Below, piece by piece: positions 1 through 8,531 of a stretch of DNA of 41,948 nucleotides. Origin of the DNA: an uncultured Bacilli bacterium (GTDB lineage: Bacteria > Bacillota_I > Bacilli_A > RFN20 > CAG-449). The translations under genes were made by a program, and so were the position numbers. The notes under the pieces were generated by a model that was not told the DNA's origin, searched no databases, and was given only the letters and a program-made list of their open reading frames with translations. The stretch's first letter is position 1. The number at the start of each line of letters is the position of its first letter. The DNA lies in NCBI GenBank assembly GCA_947591215.1, contig CANQCZ010000013.1:1-41948 (forward strand). Direction: 5' to 3'.

Positions 1-2
1 GC

Positions 3-1145
3 GACCAGCATTTCCACCGCGACACCTGCGGTCACGGTCAGATTACAGACGTCGCCCCCCACGAATACGTAAACGGCGTATGCGCCTGCGGCAAAAGCCG
101 AAACGAACTTTCAATCACTTCCTCGGGCAAATACGCCGCGTACGAAATATCTTTCAGAGGTGAGAACTCATCTACAACTTTGCCATTAAAAGACGTCCCC
201 GCGGGCGTATATAAGCTGTTCTGTGACCGCAAGGATGTAGAAACGGGCGTCAAACCGGTTATGCCGAGCGCGCTAATCGCTACGCCGAAATACGAATCGG
301 GCTCGTCCAGCGCGGTATATTCATGCAAAGTGTATGAAGATACCGACTTTTATAATCCCACATACGTCGGCACATTGACGATAGGCGAGGGCGCGACGGC
401 GATAACCATAACTAATTCAATCGGGAGTATGACATGCGACGTGTATCTTGAAAAATACACCGCGCCCGCGCTTGAAGCTTCGGAAACGGGCACGGCATAT
501 ACCACAGTTACCTATCCGGCGTCAAAATACGGCAGTGACAATCAATACAAAATCCCTTTGGGCAAAAGTGTAGTGCCAGGCTGGTATTTTTTGAGTGTTC
601 AGTATAATTATCCAATAGATTCCGCGTCATTAACGGCATATGTAACGGTAGGCGATAAGGTTTATCAAAAGGCAATGGGCAACGGAAAGGATACAACCTA
701 CACATACTTTGAGGTAGGCATAGAAATCCCCGAAGGAATAACAGAAATAAGTATCTACCACAGTTTCAATGCGTACAATGTCGAGCAGGTAGAAATCCAT
801 TTGGAAACGACAAAAACTCTGGAATTGGGTAAAACATATGAATGGGATGTTATAGACGGTGATACATCAACTTTAAGTATAATTTATTACAATTTTAAAG
901 CTCCCGAGCAAGGTGAATATAAATTAATTTTAAAATTACTTGAAGCCGATAATGAACGGGCTTTCGGAGAAATATTTGTAAAGGATGCTTCGGGTAAAGA
1001 TTTAATACCTAGAAAATATGAAGTAGAAAGCAGAGTAGGTACATTTGAATTTGAAGAAGGTGACGTTTTTGTATTTAGCATAAAGCCTTATGGAGGACGT
1101 GAGGGTAATCTTAAATTTACATTTGAATTTCAAAAAAATTTTTAA
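3..1145 (+). CDS. Surface/exported protein, 5'-truncated by window edge
   Basis: The reading frame is open from position 3 to the TAA at 1143-1145, so the gene starts left of the window. An apparent TTG start at 180 is only internal. The visible 380 residues begin with a Cys/His/Gly motif (CGHG then, about 20 residues on, CACGK), a short module common in secreted proteins of gut Firmicutes. The rest is Thr/Tyr/Gly-rich beta-sandwich sequence. The end contains an LELGKTYEW...GEYKLILKL unit that resembles the repeats in the next gene, so the two are probably related cell-surface proteins. No catalytic motif or LPXTG anchor is seen before the stop. Function unknown; adhesion or substrate binding is inference only. 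Confidence 0.75.
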   Translation, partial: DQHFHRDTCGHGQITDVAPHEYVNGVCACGKSRNELSITSSGKYAAYEISFRGENSSTTLPLKDVPAGVYKLFCDRKDVETGVKPVMPSALIATPKYESGSSSAVYSCKVYEDTDFYNPTYVGTLTIGEGATAITITNSIGSMTCDVYLEKYTAPALEASETGTAYTTVTYPASKYGSDNQYKIPLGKSVVPGWYFLSVQYNYPIDSASLTAYVTVGDKVYQKAMGNGKDTTYTYFEVGIEIPEGITEISIYHSFNAYNVEQVEIHLETTKTLELGKTYEWDVIDGDTSTLSIIYYNFKAPEQGEYKLILKLLEADNERAFGEIFVKDASGKDLIPRKYEVESRVGTFEFEEGDVFVFSIKPYGGREGNLKFTFEFQKNF

Positions 1146-1546
1146 AAAATTTAAAAAAACGGAAACTTTTACCTCCATTCTCGATATATATTATGAAACT
1201 TCAAAAAAATAAAAATTTTTAAAATTTTTTTAAATTCTTGGAAACTTTTACCTCCAATCAATGATTTATATAATAAAACAAAATATTTTTAAACGTTTTA
1301 CTTAGGAAGCAAGCGCGCCCCCGCCAAGGGTAACGCTACTTTATATAGGGTATTTGCCAAATTAAGGGTAATGGCAGAAATTCCCGACCGTTTCGCCGTT
1401 GGCACCGGCAGGAACGGCAACCCCGGCAATATTGCGCATGCCAAAACGCTTTATTGCCAAGCACCAATGAGTTTGGCTGCCGCTCGGCAAGCGGCAGTCG
1501 AACTGAACAACTGAACAAAAAAAAATATTACAAGGAGTAAAAAAGT
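1146..1546. other. 401-bp intergenic region with A/T tracts, direct repeat and leader hairpin
   Basis: No gene is seen here. The left part is extremely A/T rich and contains an imperfect duplication described separately. From about 1300 the base composition changes to G/C rich, with many GGCA/TGCC words. The segment ends in a hairpin, 1477-1483 paired with 1491-1497 (CTGCCGC/GCGGCAG), 50 bases upstream of the next start codon. It is likely the promoter and long 5' leader of the 923-residue protein. I could not match it to a known riboswitch class. Confidence 0.5.
1161..1256. repeat. Imperfect direct repeat, core GGAAACTTTTACCTCCA
   Basis: The 17-base core occurs at 1161-1177 and again, identical, at 1240-1256. 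Similarity extends to the right (ATTCTCGATATATATTAT versus ATCAATGATTTATATAAT) and to A/T runs on the left, giving two units about 79 bases apart. Each copy could be a promoter-like or regulator-binding unit, as a TATATAAT-like box follows each core. This is inference. Confidence 0.6.
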
Positions 1547-4318
1547 ATGTCAGTTATTAAAAAATTGGCAGTCGGTACGCTTTCAACGTGCTTGGCTGTC
1601 GGATTAGTTGGCGCAGCCGGTTTGGCTGTTTACAATCACACTGAAAAAGTGCTTGCGGATACTAATTATACTGCAAGCATGGACAATGCGGAAGCTACGA
1701 CTTTAACGGTTTCAAAAGACCAACCCGCTACGTTCAAGGTTGAAGTCACTGGCCAGTATATTTTGAAAGTTACTGTTAAATCCTCCTCTGCGGAAAAACC
1801 TGCGTATTACTATAATATGGCGGCTACGGTAGGGGGAGAAACGGTAAATCTCATTTATACCGGTTTAGGTGTGGACAAGTTCGGCTATCTTACGGGCACA
1901 ATCAATGTAACAGCAGGCGACGAAGTGACCCTTAACACTTCCACCGAAGAAGTACTTACGGTTGACGTAGAACTTCTCAATCTGTACATAGGTCAAGGCA
2001 ATGACTATATCCTTTCGGGTATTACCCTTCCCAAAAATACGAGTATTGCCATTACACTTGACAATGTGACCGCAGGCAAATACGAAGTCCTTCTCGACTT
2101 TGGCGCAGACGAAGTAATAAACGATAATTTATATGTTACTTTAAACGACGGCGACTTAACAAAATTAACTCGTGACACATTTTACTTCTCCGCATATTCC
2201 TGCCAAATTGATGTTACGGCAAAATCCACAACTTTGACTCTTAGAAACGACGGCGCAACGGATGTTGAATTTAAGGGCACATTAAGCTTAACTCCAATCA
2301 CAGGATATGCTGAGTTGCCCAAACAGGCTACCCTTACGGCTTATACGCCCGTAACTTATAGCTATACGTCCGACACTACCGGTTTTTACTCCATTTCCGT
2401 TACAAATGCTGACGGTACAGCTGCCGACGTAGCCGTTTCGTTCATTACCAATTTGGTAGAGTATGACGCTACTATGGTTGAAGGCGAAAATTATCCTCTG
2501 TTTATGGAAGGTGAAAGAGCTTATTACTTCGAACTTACTTTGCTTTCTTCCACGGCAGAGGACGAAACAGCTACCGTAAACATTGCTGTAAACAAGTGGA
2601 CGGCGCCCACCGTTGAAGCGGGTAGAATATATTATCTGCCTGTAACACCGGGTACGGCTACGGAAAAAGAATCCGCAGGGCTTAAACTCACCGCGGGCAA
2701 GGTTTATGATTTGTCCTTAGTAGTTCCTTTCGATTTCTATTACTATAACGCTATTGTAACCTTAAATATCGGCACGCAGAAAGTCGAGCTCAACGCAGAA
2801 AACAACTATATCGCAAGGATTACTGCTACCGATGCAGATACTATATATCTGACGTCCAACTTGGCAAATAACTATACGGCAGGTGTCAACTTCGTTGAAT
2901 ATATCGAAAGAAAGACGTTTACGCTTGGTGAAAAATTTGCTGTAACTGTTCCTGCGCACGAATCCGTGATTTATCAACTTGAAAATGCTCCTCTCGGTGA
3001 ATACACTCTTACCCTCAGTGCAAATACCAACATAACGGTATCTTCGAGTTTGCAGGATGAATTCATTAAAGCGGGTCAGACCGTAGGCAGCTTCTTGGTC
3101 AAATACAATCTCAGCACTTTGGAGCTTATATTCACAAATAACGGTACAGAGGCAGCTACTTTCGACGCTACTTGCACAAGTGCTTATCGGGCGCTTACGT
3201 TGGATACTGAGGAGACTATAACTCTTGCCGCAAATGCTACCAAAACTTATATGATGCAGGGTCTTGCAGCCGGCACATATGAAATGACTGTCACAGATTT
3301 GGCAGAAGGTGCAAAACTCAGTGTAACTGTTGACGATGTTGCTATTGAAATTACAGACGGCGTAGCGGAGTTCACAGTAAGCGAAGCTCAGGATAACAAT
3401 GGTTTAATTGCTATTGCGTTTACAAATTCTGGGGCAGAAGAAATTGAATTTTATGTTACTGTTGCTCCTACGGCATTCCTTGAACTTGGCAAAACTACAA
3501 TAACTATACCTCAGCAGGGCGAGACTTACTATCTCTACACCGGCTATTATTTCCGTAACCTTGCAGCTGGTTCTTACCTTGTAACGGTTAAGCTTGCAAA
3601 CGAAAATCAGCAGGTTATGGTAAATGTAAACGGCATGTACGCTCTTAGTTTCGGTTCGTATGCGGGCACGTTTACTCTTGAAAATGCAAGTACGCTTCTT
3701 CCCGTAAGAATAACCGCTTACGGCACGGCTGACGCAACCACGTTCGAGCTTGAAATTACCAAACTTTCGGCAACAGAAATGACTATGGGTACGCCTAAGA
3801 CGGTTGAATTAACCGCAGGTAGCACAAACGTTTACTCCATGAATCTTGATGAAGGCTCGTATAGACTGACTGTTTCCGACTTGGTCGCAGGCATGTATAT
3901 TTATGCGGACAACAACCTTGTTTATTTCGACGACGAAACCAAATCGGGAATGTTCTATGCTTCAGGCAACATTTATATAATAGTCGTTTATATGGGTACG
4001 GAAAACGCGTCTGTAACACTTACAGTTACTCCCGGAAACGAAATTGAATTGGGTACGCCCATAGAGCTTTTCTTGGCTACCTATTTCGATTCCACTACGT
4101 ACTATGCAAATCTGCCCGCAGGTAGCTACAATCTTACGATTACTTATATCGAAGAAGGTAGCGGCGTAGGCGTAGCAGTGAACGGCACAACATTGACCGC
4201 AACTGATAACGTATATACCTTTACGGTTACCGAAGCAGGTTACGTTCAACTCACTTTCTCCTATACGGGAGAATCGTCGGCAAGTTTCAGCGTTTTAATT
4301 AGCGCTGTTATTGCTTAA
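1547..4318 (+). CDS. Secreted protein of tandem beta-sandwich (PPC-like) repeats
   Basis: The 923-residue product starts with a signal peptide (KK, then a hydrophobic core; likely cleavage after VLA at residue 37). After it come about eight to nine units of roughly 95 residues. The unit pattern is LxLGxxxxVTLxA...TxxYxxxxLxAGxYxLTVTxL...VxVNGxxxxxTFxVTxAGxxxIxFTNxGxxxAxFxxxI. The clearest units start near residues 455, 550, 645, 745 and 835. This pattern resembles bacterial pre-peptidase C-terminal-type domains. No enzyme motif, LPXTG signal or C-terminal helix is present, so surface retention is unexplained. An AAGGAG ribosome site precedes the ATG, and a strong terminator follows the stop. 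It probably works at the cell surface with its neighbours; the exact function is unknown. Confidence 0.85.
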   Translation: MSVIKKLAVGTLSTCLAVGLVGAAGLAVYNHTEKVLADTNYTASMDNAEATTLTVSKDQPATFKVEVTGQYILKVTVKSSSAEKPAYYYNMAATVGGETVNLIYTGLGVDKFGYLTGTINVTAGDEVTLNTSTEEVLTVDVELLNLYIGQGNDYILSGITLPKNTSIAITLDNVTAGKYEVLLDFGADEVINDNLYVTLNDGDLTKLTRDTFYFSAYSCQIDVTAKSTTLTLRNDGATDVEFKGTLSLTPITGYAELPKQATLTAYTPVTYSYTSDTTGFYSISVTNADGTAADVAVSFITNLVEYDATMVEGENYPLFMEGERAYYFELTLLSSTAEDETATVNIAVNKWTAPTVEAGRIYYLPVTPGTATEKESAGLKLTAGKVYDLSLVVPFDFYYYNAIVTLNIGTQKVELNAENNYIARITATDADTIYLTSNLANNYTAGVNFVEYIERKTFTLGEKFAVTVPAHESVIYQLENAPLGEYTLTLSANTNITVSSSLQDEFIKAGQTVGSFLVKYNLSTLELIFTNNGTEAATFDATCTSAYRALTLDTEETITLAANATKTYMMQGLAAGTYEMTVTDLAEGAKLSVTVDDVAIEITDGVAEFTVSEAQDNNGLIAIAFTNSGAEEIEFYVTVAPTAFLELGKTTITIPQQGETYYLYTGYYFRNLAAGSYLVTVKLANENQQVMVNVNGMYALSFGSYAGTFTLENASTLLPVRITAYGTADATTFELEITKLSATEMTMGTPKTVELTAGSTNVYSMNLDEGSYRLTVSDLVAGMYIYADNNLVYFDDETKSGMFYASGNIYIIVVYMGTENASVTLTVTPGNEIELGTPIELFLATYFDSTTYYANLPAGSYNLTITYIEEGSGVGVAVNGTTLTATDNVYTFTVTEAGYVQLTFSYTGESSASFSVLISAVIA

Positions 4319-4325
4319 AATTAAA

Positions 4326-4372
4326 GAGGCTCGGCTTGCCGCTTTGCGGCAAGCCGGGTTTCTCGTTTTTTT
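4326..4372 (+). terminator. Strong intrinsic terminator
   Basis: An 11-bp perfect stem, 4332-4342 with 4346-4356 (CGGCTTGCCGC/GCGGCAAGCCG, loop TTT), is followed by a run of seven T. It closes the gene for the 923-residue protein. Confidence 0.9.
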
Positions 4373-4380
4373 GTCATATT

Positions 4381-4408
4381 TTGGATTGATTATTCATAAG
4401 AATATAAA
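4381..4408 (+). promoter_or_regulatory. Possible promoter of the collagen-like lipoprotein gene
   Basis: TTGGAT (4381-4386), a 16-base spacer and TATAAA (4403-4408) lie between the upstream terminator and the AAGGAGGT ribosome site at 4416-4423. The match is moderate. Confidence 0.4.
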
Positions 4409-4429
4409 AAAATTTAAGGAGGTTTATTT

Positions 4430-5566
4430 ATGAAAATCCAAAGAGTTAAAATTGCTACGCTTGCGTTAAGCGCGTGCATGGCGTTGGGCGTAGTATGCTT
4501 CGCCGCATGCGGAGTGAACGGCAAATCTGCCTATGAAATATGGCTTGAACAGGGAAACACGGGCACAGAGCAAGAGTTTTTGAATAGCTTAAAGGGTACA
4601 AACGGTACAAATGGCACTAACGGTACAAACGGTATTAACGGCGTTGACGGAAAGGACGGCAAGGACGGTGTTGACGGCAAAGACGGCGTTGACGGAAAGG
4701 ACGGCAAGGACGGTGTTGACGGCAAAGACGGCGTTGACGGTACAAACGGAAAGGACGGCGCAACCTGGCATTACGGCGAAGGTGAACCGCTTGAATCTTT
4801 GGGTAACGAGGGTGATTTATATCTCGATTATACCGCATGGGACGTGTATGCAAAAGAGAGCACGGGCTGGGAAAAACTCGGCAGTATGAAGGGTGAAAGC
4901 GAACCCGCAGGAGAGACCGCAATAAAAGATTACGGTCCAATTACTTTGGGGGCAGGCGATACAGAAGATTTATCTTTGGACGGCATTGAAGAAGGCGCAT
5001 ATTATCTTGTAGCCGAAACCGATTCGGCGGCTCAAAATGGGGTACTAACAGCGGAAGACCCATTTGCAAGTGCTACCGGTACGAAATACAAATATGACAT
5101 GTACAGTCCCGCAAACGGCGGAGAATACAGAAGCGTAGTATTTATGAAGAATGGCGGTACGGCAGATACAAAAACAGTTCTTAAAAACGACTCGGAAGAA
5201 GAAATAAAACTTAATAGCGTAAAATTATTGAAATTCGATTTGGAAATACAGGCGGGAAAAGAGTTGATAGTTCCCGCCTTTTATTTTGATATGACTGAGG
5301 CAAAGAAATTACAAATTCCTATAAGCGAAGAACTTATTGGTAAAAAAGTTAAGATAACATACTATTCGACTGACACAAGAGGACATTTGCCTCAAATTCT
5401 GGGGTTAAATAATACAACAGCATTATTTAACTGGGCTGCTGGGGACCAAGTAGGTGAAACTTGGGTAAGAGAAGTTACATTACCTGAGCAAAATTATTTG
5501 ACTATTAGAAATAAACAAGAGAATCATATAAATTTGAAAATAAAAATAGAAATAGTAGAAGCCTAA
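4430..5566 (+). CDS. Lipoprotein with collagen-like Gly-X-Y region
   Basis: The 378-residue protein has a lipoprotein signal peptide with the lipobox ending at Cys27 (FAAC). Residues 33-55 form the SAYEIWLEQGNTGTEQEFLNSL motif, which commonly precedes collagen-like repeats in Firmicutes surface proteins. Residues 56-109 are 18 uninterrupted G-X-Y triplets (GTN, GVD, GKD types). Next comes a short TWHYGEG...GDLYLD...DVY...GWEKLGSMKG module that usually follows such repeats. The C-terminal half is a beta domain resembling the repeats of the preceding gene. The product is expected to be a lipid-anchored extracellular stalk with a globular tip, perhaps for adhesion. The AAGGAGGT ribosome site supports the ATG. 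Confidence 0.85.
   Translation: MKIQRVKIATLALSACMALGVVCFAACGVNGKSAYEIWLEQGNTGTEQEFLNSLKGTNGTNGTNGTNGINGVDGKDGKDGVDGKDGVDGKDGKDGVDGKDGVDGTNGKDGATWHYGEGEPLESLGNEGDLYLDYTAWDVYAKESTGWEKLGSMKGESEPAGETAIKDYGPITLGAGDTEDLSLDGIEEGAYYLVAETDSAAQNGVLTAEDPFASATGTKYKYDMYSPANGGEYRSVVFMKNGGTADTKTVLKNDSEEEIKLNSVKLLKFDLEIQAGKELIVPAFYFDMTEAKKLQIPISEELIGKKVKITYYSTDTRGHLPQILGLNNTTALFNWAAGDQVGETWVREVTLPEQNYLTIRNKQENHINLKIKIEIVEA
4641..4740 (+). repeat. 45-bp tandem repeat coding for G-X-Y triplets
   Basis: A 45-base unit (4641-4685) is repeated exactly at 4686-4730 and a third partial copy begins at 4731. It encodes the GVD/GKD triplets of the collagen-like lipoprotein. Such repeats expand and contract by slippage, so the stalk length may vary between strains. 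Confidence 0.85.
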
Positions 5567-5594
5567 GATAAAAGTTAATATCTTAGGTTTATTT
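5562..5594 (+). terminator. Intrinsic terminator overlapping the stop codon
   Basis: CCTAAGATA (5562-5570) pairs perfectly with TATCTTAGG (5579-5587), followed by TTTATTT. The stop codon of the lipoprotein gene lies inside the left arm. Confidence 0.8.
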
Positions 5595-5636
5595 AATTTG
5601 TTTGTTCCCTCCATTTTATACTCCTCATTTTTTAGC

Positions 5637-5668
5637 AAAAAGGCGGCATTTGTCGCCTTTTTGTTTAT
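5637..5668. terminator. Bidirectional terminator hairpin
   Basis: A 9-bp perfect stem, 5637-5645 with 5654-5662, has A-run and T-run flanks, so it can stop transcription from either side. Confidence 0.7.
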
Positions 5669-5810
5669 TTTTCGCCTGTTTTCCGCCTGTTTTTTCTCTG
5701 TTTTTCCGAAAAAATCCCCCCAAAATCTATAAATTTGCACTCATTTTGCATAAATATTCATAATTTTCTGCATTTTTTTCTCACCTTCTCCCTTTTTTTT
5801 ATGTGAAAAG

Positions 5811-5839
5811 TTGACATTTTTTCATTTTTGAATTACAAT
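5811..5839 (+). promoter_or_regulatory. Sigma-A type promoter of the alpha/beta hydrolase gene
   Basis: TTGACA (5811-5816), an exact 17-base spacer and TACAAT (5834-5839). The start codon at 5868 is preceded by a GAGGTG ribosome site. Confidence 0.8.
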
Positions 5840-5867
5840 TATTTCAAATTTTTCGAGGTGTAATATT

Positions 5868-6836
5868 ATGAATTTACCGAATTTGACCGAAGTTTGGGAC
5901 AAAGTTTTCCCTGAAAGTAATTTGGTCGAGCACAAAAAAGTGACCTTCCGCAACCGCTACGGCATTACTCTTGCCGCCGACCTGTACGCGCCGAAATCGG
6001 ATAAAAAGCGCCTTCCCGCAATCGCGGTTTGCGGCCCTTTCGGGGCGGTTAAAGAGCAGTCCTCGGGTCTGTATGCCCAAACGCTTGCCGAGCGGGGTTT
6101 TCTGACGGTTGCTTTCGACCCTTCTTTTACGGGCGAAAGCGGGGGGTTTCCACGTTTTGTGGCTTCTCCCGACATAAATACGGAAGATTTTTGCGCCGCG
6201 GTGGATTTTTTGTCCTGCCACGAACGGGTTGACCCCGAAAAAATCGGTATTCTCGGCATTTGCGGTTGGGGCGGAATGGCTATTAACGCGGCTTGTATGG
6301 ATACTCGGATAAAGGCTACCGTCGCATCCACAATGTACGACATGTCCCGTGTGAACGCCAAGGGGTATTTTGATTCTGCGGACAGCGAACAGGCAAGGTT
6401 TGAAACGAAGTCGAAGCTTAACGCGCAGAGGACGGCGGACTTCAAAAGCGGCACGTACGCCCTGGCGGGGGGAGTGGTTGACCCGCTTCCCGCGGACGCG
6501 CCGTTCTTCGTCAAGGATTATTACGATTACTATAAGACCAAGCGCGGGTATCACGCGCGTTCGCTCAATTCGAACGGCGGTTGGAATGTCACGTCGGCGC
6601 TTTCCTTTATCAATATGCCTATTTTAAGCTATGCTTCCGAAATCAGAAGCGCGGTTTTGCTTGTGCATGGGGAAAAGGCTCATTCCTGTTATTTTTCAAA
6701 AGATGTTTACAAGACTTTAAAGGGCGATAACAAGGAAATGCTGATAATTCCCGGGGCGGTGCACACCGACTTGTACGACCGCAAGGATATAATTCCGTTT
6801 GACAAAATCGAGCGGTTTTATCTTGAAAATTTATAA
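5868..6836 (+). CDS. Alpha/beta hydrolase (dienelactone hydrolase / YcjY-like)
   Basis: The 322-residue product is soluble and has the alpha/beta hydrolase layout: an N-terminal sheet with LAADLYAP, then ESGGFPR, the nucleophile-elbow region GICGWGG (residues 130-136), a VLLVHGEKAH strand and a late His299 (VHTDLYD) for the catalytic triad. Relatives of the YcjY group usually carry a Ser where Trp134 stands here, so Cys132 (as in dienelactone hydrolase) may be the nucleophile, or activity may be altered. The substrate is unknown; small esters or peptides are likely for the family. It is a single-gene unit with its own promoter and terminator. Confidence 0.8.
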   Translation: MNLPNLTEVWDKVFPESNLVEHKKVTFRNRYGITLAADLYAPKSDKKRLPAIAVCGPFGAVKEQSSGLYAQTLAERGFLTVAFDPSFTGESGGFPRFVASPDINTEDFCAAVDFLSCHERVDPEKIGILGICGWGGMAINAACMDTRIKATVASTMYDMSRVNAKGYFDSADSEQARFETKSKLNAQRTADFKSGTYALAGGVVDPLPADAPFFVKDYYDYYKTKRGYHARSLNSNGGWNVTSALSFINMPILSYASEIRSAVLLVHGEKAHSCYFSKDVYKTLKGDNKEMLIIPGAVHTDLYDRKDIIPFDKIERFYLENL

Positions 6837-6965
6837 AATTAAATGTAAATTTATTCATGGGGATTTACTCGCTCAATCGCCCGCTTACAGCGGGTCTATA
6901 TCGCTCGAAATGACAAGCCTTAATTTACGCGGCTAATTTATAGCTTCGGGCATTAGCTTTTTTGA

Positions 6966-6992
6966 ACCACGCGATAATCGCGTGGTTTTTAT
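6966..6992 (+). terminator. Terminator after the hydrolase gene
   Basis: ACCACGCGA (6966-6974) pairs with TCGCGTGGT (6978-6986) around a TAA loop and is followed by TTTTAT. Confidence 0.8.
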
Positions 6993-6994
6993 AT

Positions 6995-7034
6995 ACCGAA
7001 AAAAGAACTTCCACGGGGAGGTTCTTTTTTCGGT
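6995..7034. repeat. Long perfect hairpin upstream of spoIIIAA
   Basis: An 18-bp stem with one G-U pair, 6995-7012 with 7017-7034, and a 4-base loop. Both arms carry six-base A or T runs, so it can act as a terminator on either strand. It ends 21 bases before the spoIIIAA start. Confidence 0.75.
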
Positions 7035-7055
7035 GCCGCGCAAATAGATTAGACT

Positions 7056-7958
7056 ATGGGTTTGTCCTTTCTGCCGGAAGAAATAAATGCGGCGCTTTCT
7101 CATCTGAACGAAAATCTTATTACCGAAATCAGATTGAGGCAGGGGTTGCCCGTATCGGTGTGCACGGGAGAAAAATATCGCTATCTTGCCCCGTTCGGGT
7201 TGACGGAGCGCAGGGGAAACGCTATTTTTTGCGGTGAAATTTCGCCTATTATAAATGCGGCGACGGGCGGGAGCATTTACAGCTATGCCGAACAGATAAA
7301 AAGCGGATTTATTACCTGCGGGCACGGCGTAAGGATAGGGCTTGCCGGCGAATACGTAATGCGCGGGGATGAGGTAAACGCCATTTCGGGAATAACTTCG
7401 CTGAATGTCCGTATCCCGCACGACGTGGAGGGTTGCGCCTTATATTTATGCGAAACTTTGTTTAAAAATTCATTGCGAAGTACGATTTTATTTTCGAAAC
7501 CCGGGCTGGGAAAGACTACGAAACTGCGCGACGCGGCAAGATATTTAAGCAAGAAGGGATTAAACGTGCTTATCTTCGACGAGCGGAACGAAATTGCCGC
7601 GATGGATTCTTCGGGCAACGGATTTTATTTAGGCGACAATACGGACGTCGTGCGTGCGGGCAACAAACTGAAAGCATTTGAAAGCGCGATAAGGGCGATG
7701 AAGCCGGACGTAATCGTGACGGACGAGCTTTACGGCGAACAGGATAATAAAGCGGTCGGATATGCCGCCGACTGTGGGATTTGCGTTATTGCATCTTCAC
7801 ACATAACGGACAGAGGCGTTTTGAGAGGACTGCCTTTTGAGTATTACGTTGAATTGAAATCGATTTACGGACGGCCTGTGATTTATGATAAAAATTTTGA
7901 TATTGCTTGCCGTGGCGGCGCTGACGACATCGATAGGGGTATTCCTTTCAACGAATAA
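7056..7958 (+). CDS. spoIIIAA: Stage III sporulation protein AA, ATPase
   Basis: SpoIIIAA is the cytoplasmic (mother-cell) ATPase of the SpoIIIA-SpoIIQ channel. The 300-residue product matches the family length. It shows the Walker A region SKPGLGKTT (residues 147-155) and FDERNEIA as the acidic strand. The VTDELYG motif follows, and the TypeII/IV-secretion-ATPase-like C-terminal half has an ASSHI motif. It is the first gene of an eight-gene operon. Its 3' end overlaps spoIIIAB by 74 bases, suggesting translational coupling. The ATG at 7056 has no clear ribosome site. Expression in the mother cell under sigma-E is known for the family; the promoter is not visible with certainty. Confidence 0.93.
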   Translation: MGLSFLPEEINAALSHLNENLITEIRLRQGLPVSVCTGEKYRYLAPFGLTERRGNAIFCGEISPIINAATGGSIYSYAEQIKSGFITCGHGVRIGLAGEYVMRGDEVNAISGITSLNVRIPHDVEGCALYLCETLFKNSLRSTILFSKPGLGKTTKLRDAARYLSKKGLNVLIFDERNEIAAMDSSGNGFYLGDNTDVVRAGNKLKAFESAIRAMKPDVIVTDELYGEQDNKAVGYAADCGICVIASSHITDRGVLRGLPFEYYVELKSIYGRPVIYDKNFDIACRGGADDIDRGIPFNE

Positions 7959-8310
7959 AAAGAAGAGGACTGCGATTTTTTCGGAGCTGTACGAATTTAA
8001 CGAGCAGCTTTTGCTGAATATGAAGTATTCGCGCAAGACGCTGGATAAAATTGCCGAAAACTTCAAATACGTGCCCGAAATATTGCAGGGTAAAAAGCTT
8101 TTGGACGGTTCGGACGGAGAATTTATTTCCGATTATGTATCAAATATAGGCAAAAGCGACGCGCTTTCGCAGATTGATTATCTTAACGAAAGGAAGGTAA
8201 CGCTTTCGAAGCTGAAAGACGAAAGCGCCGAAGAGTACAAAAAGTATAGTTCGCTGTACGTTAAAATATTTTTTTTGCTGGGTGTACTAATGGCGGTTTT
8301 ACTCGCTTGA
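7885..8310 (+). CDS. spoIIIAB: Stage III sporulation protein AB
   Basis: The 141-residue product has an N-terminal membrane helix (ILILLAVAALTTSIGVFLS), a helical middle with ELYEFNEQLLLNMKYSR, and a C-terminal hydrophobic helix. This layout is that of SpoIIIAB, a GspF-like membrane partner of the AA ATPase. Its place between AA and AC and the overlap with AA fit the standard operon order. It is slightly shorter than the Bacillus protein. Confidence 0.9.
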   Translation: MIKILILLAVAALTTSIGVFLSTNKKKRTAIFSELYEFNEQLLLNMKYSRKTLDKIAENFKYVPEILQGKKLLDGSDGEFISDYVSNIGKSDALSQIDYLNERKVTLSKLKDESAEEYKKYSSLYVKIFFLLGVLMAVLLA

Positions 8311-8333
8311 CCCGAAAATATCGACGTAAATAA

Positions 8334-8531
8334 ATGGATATAAGCATAATTTTCAAAATTGCCGTTGTAGGCATAATCGTAACGATAATCTGTCAGGTTC
8401 TGAAAAAATCGGACAGGGACGACATAGCCACGCTTGTAAGCCTTGTGGGACTTATCCTTGTCCTGACGGTGGTGATTTCAATGATTGCCGACCTGTTTTC
8501 GCAGATAAGACAGCTTTTCGACCTGTTCTGA
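8334..8531 (+). CDS. spoIIIAC: Stage III sporulation protein AC
   Basis: The 65-residue protein has two membrane helices and the family motif QVLKKSDRDDIATLVSLVGL. SpoIIIAC is a tiny integral membrane component of the sporulation channel. The stop codon overlaps the start of spoIIIAD by one base. Confidence 0.93.
   Translation: MDISIIFKIAVVGIIVTIICQVLKKSDRDDIATLVSLVGLILVLTVVISMIADLFSQIRQLFDLF

Larger units (their letters stand above)
5567..5867. other. 301-bp intergenic region with terminators and promoter
   Basis: No gene is seen. It holds the terminator above, a second hairpin with T-runs on both strands (AAAAAGGCG 5637-5645 / CGCCTTTTT 5654-5662), a pyrimidine-rich stretch and the promoter of the hydrolase gene. 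Confidence 0.7.
6837..7055. other. Intergenic spacer with three hairpins
   Basis: Three palindromes lie in this 219-bp spacer: CCCGCT/AGCGGG (6880-6894), a terminator at 6966-6992, and an 18-bp stem at 6995-7034. The segment around 6865-6920, with GCTCGAAATGACA after the hairpin, looks like a dispersed intergenic repeat, but copy number cannot be judged here. No sigma-E-like promoter for spoIIIA could be fixed with confidence. Confidence 0.5.

Noticed and set aside
4641-4740. CRISPR-like spacing of short repeats
   Set aside because: The repeats are contiguous, coding and encode G-X-Y triplets; there are no spacers.
5874-6554. 226-codon ORF on the minus strand opposite the hydrolase
   Set aside because: The plus-strand frame has clear hydrolase motifs, promoter and ribosome site; the antisense frame has none.
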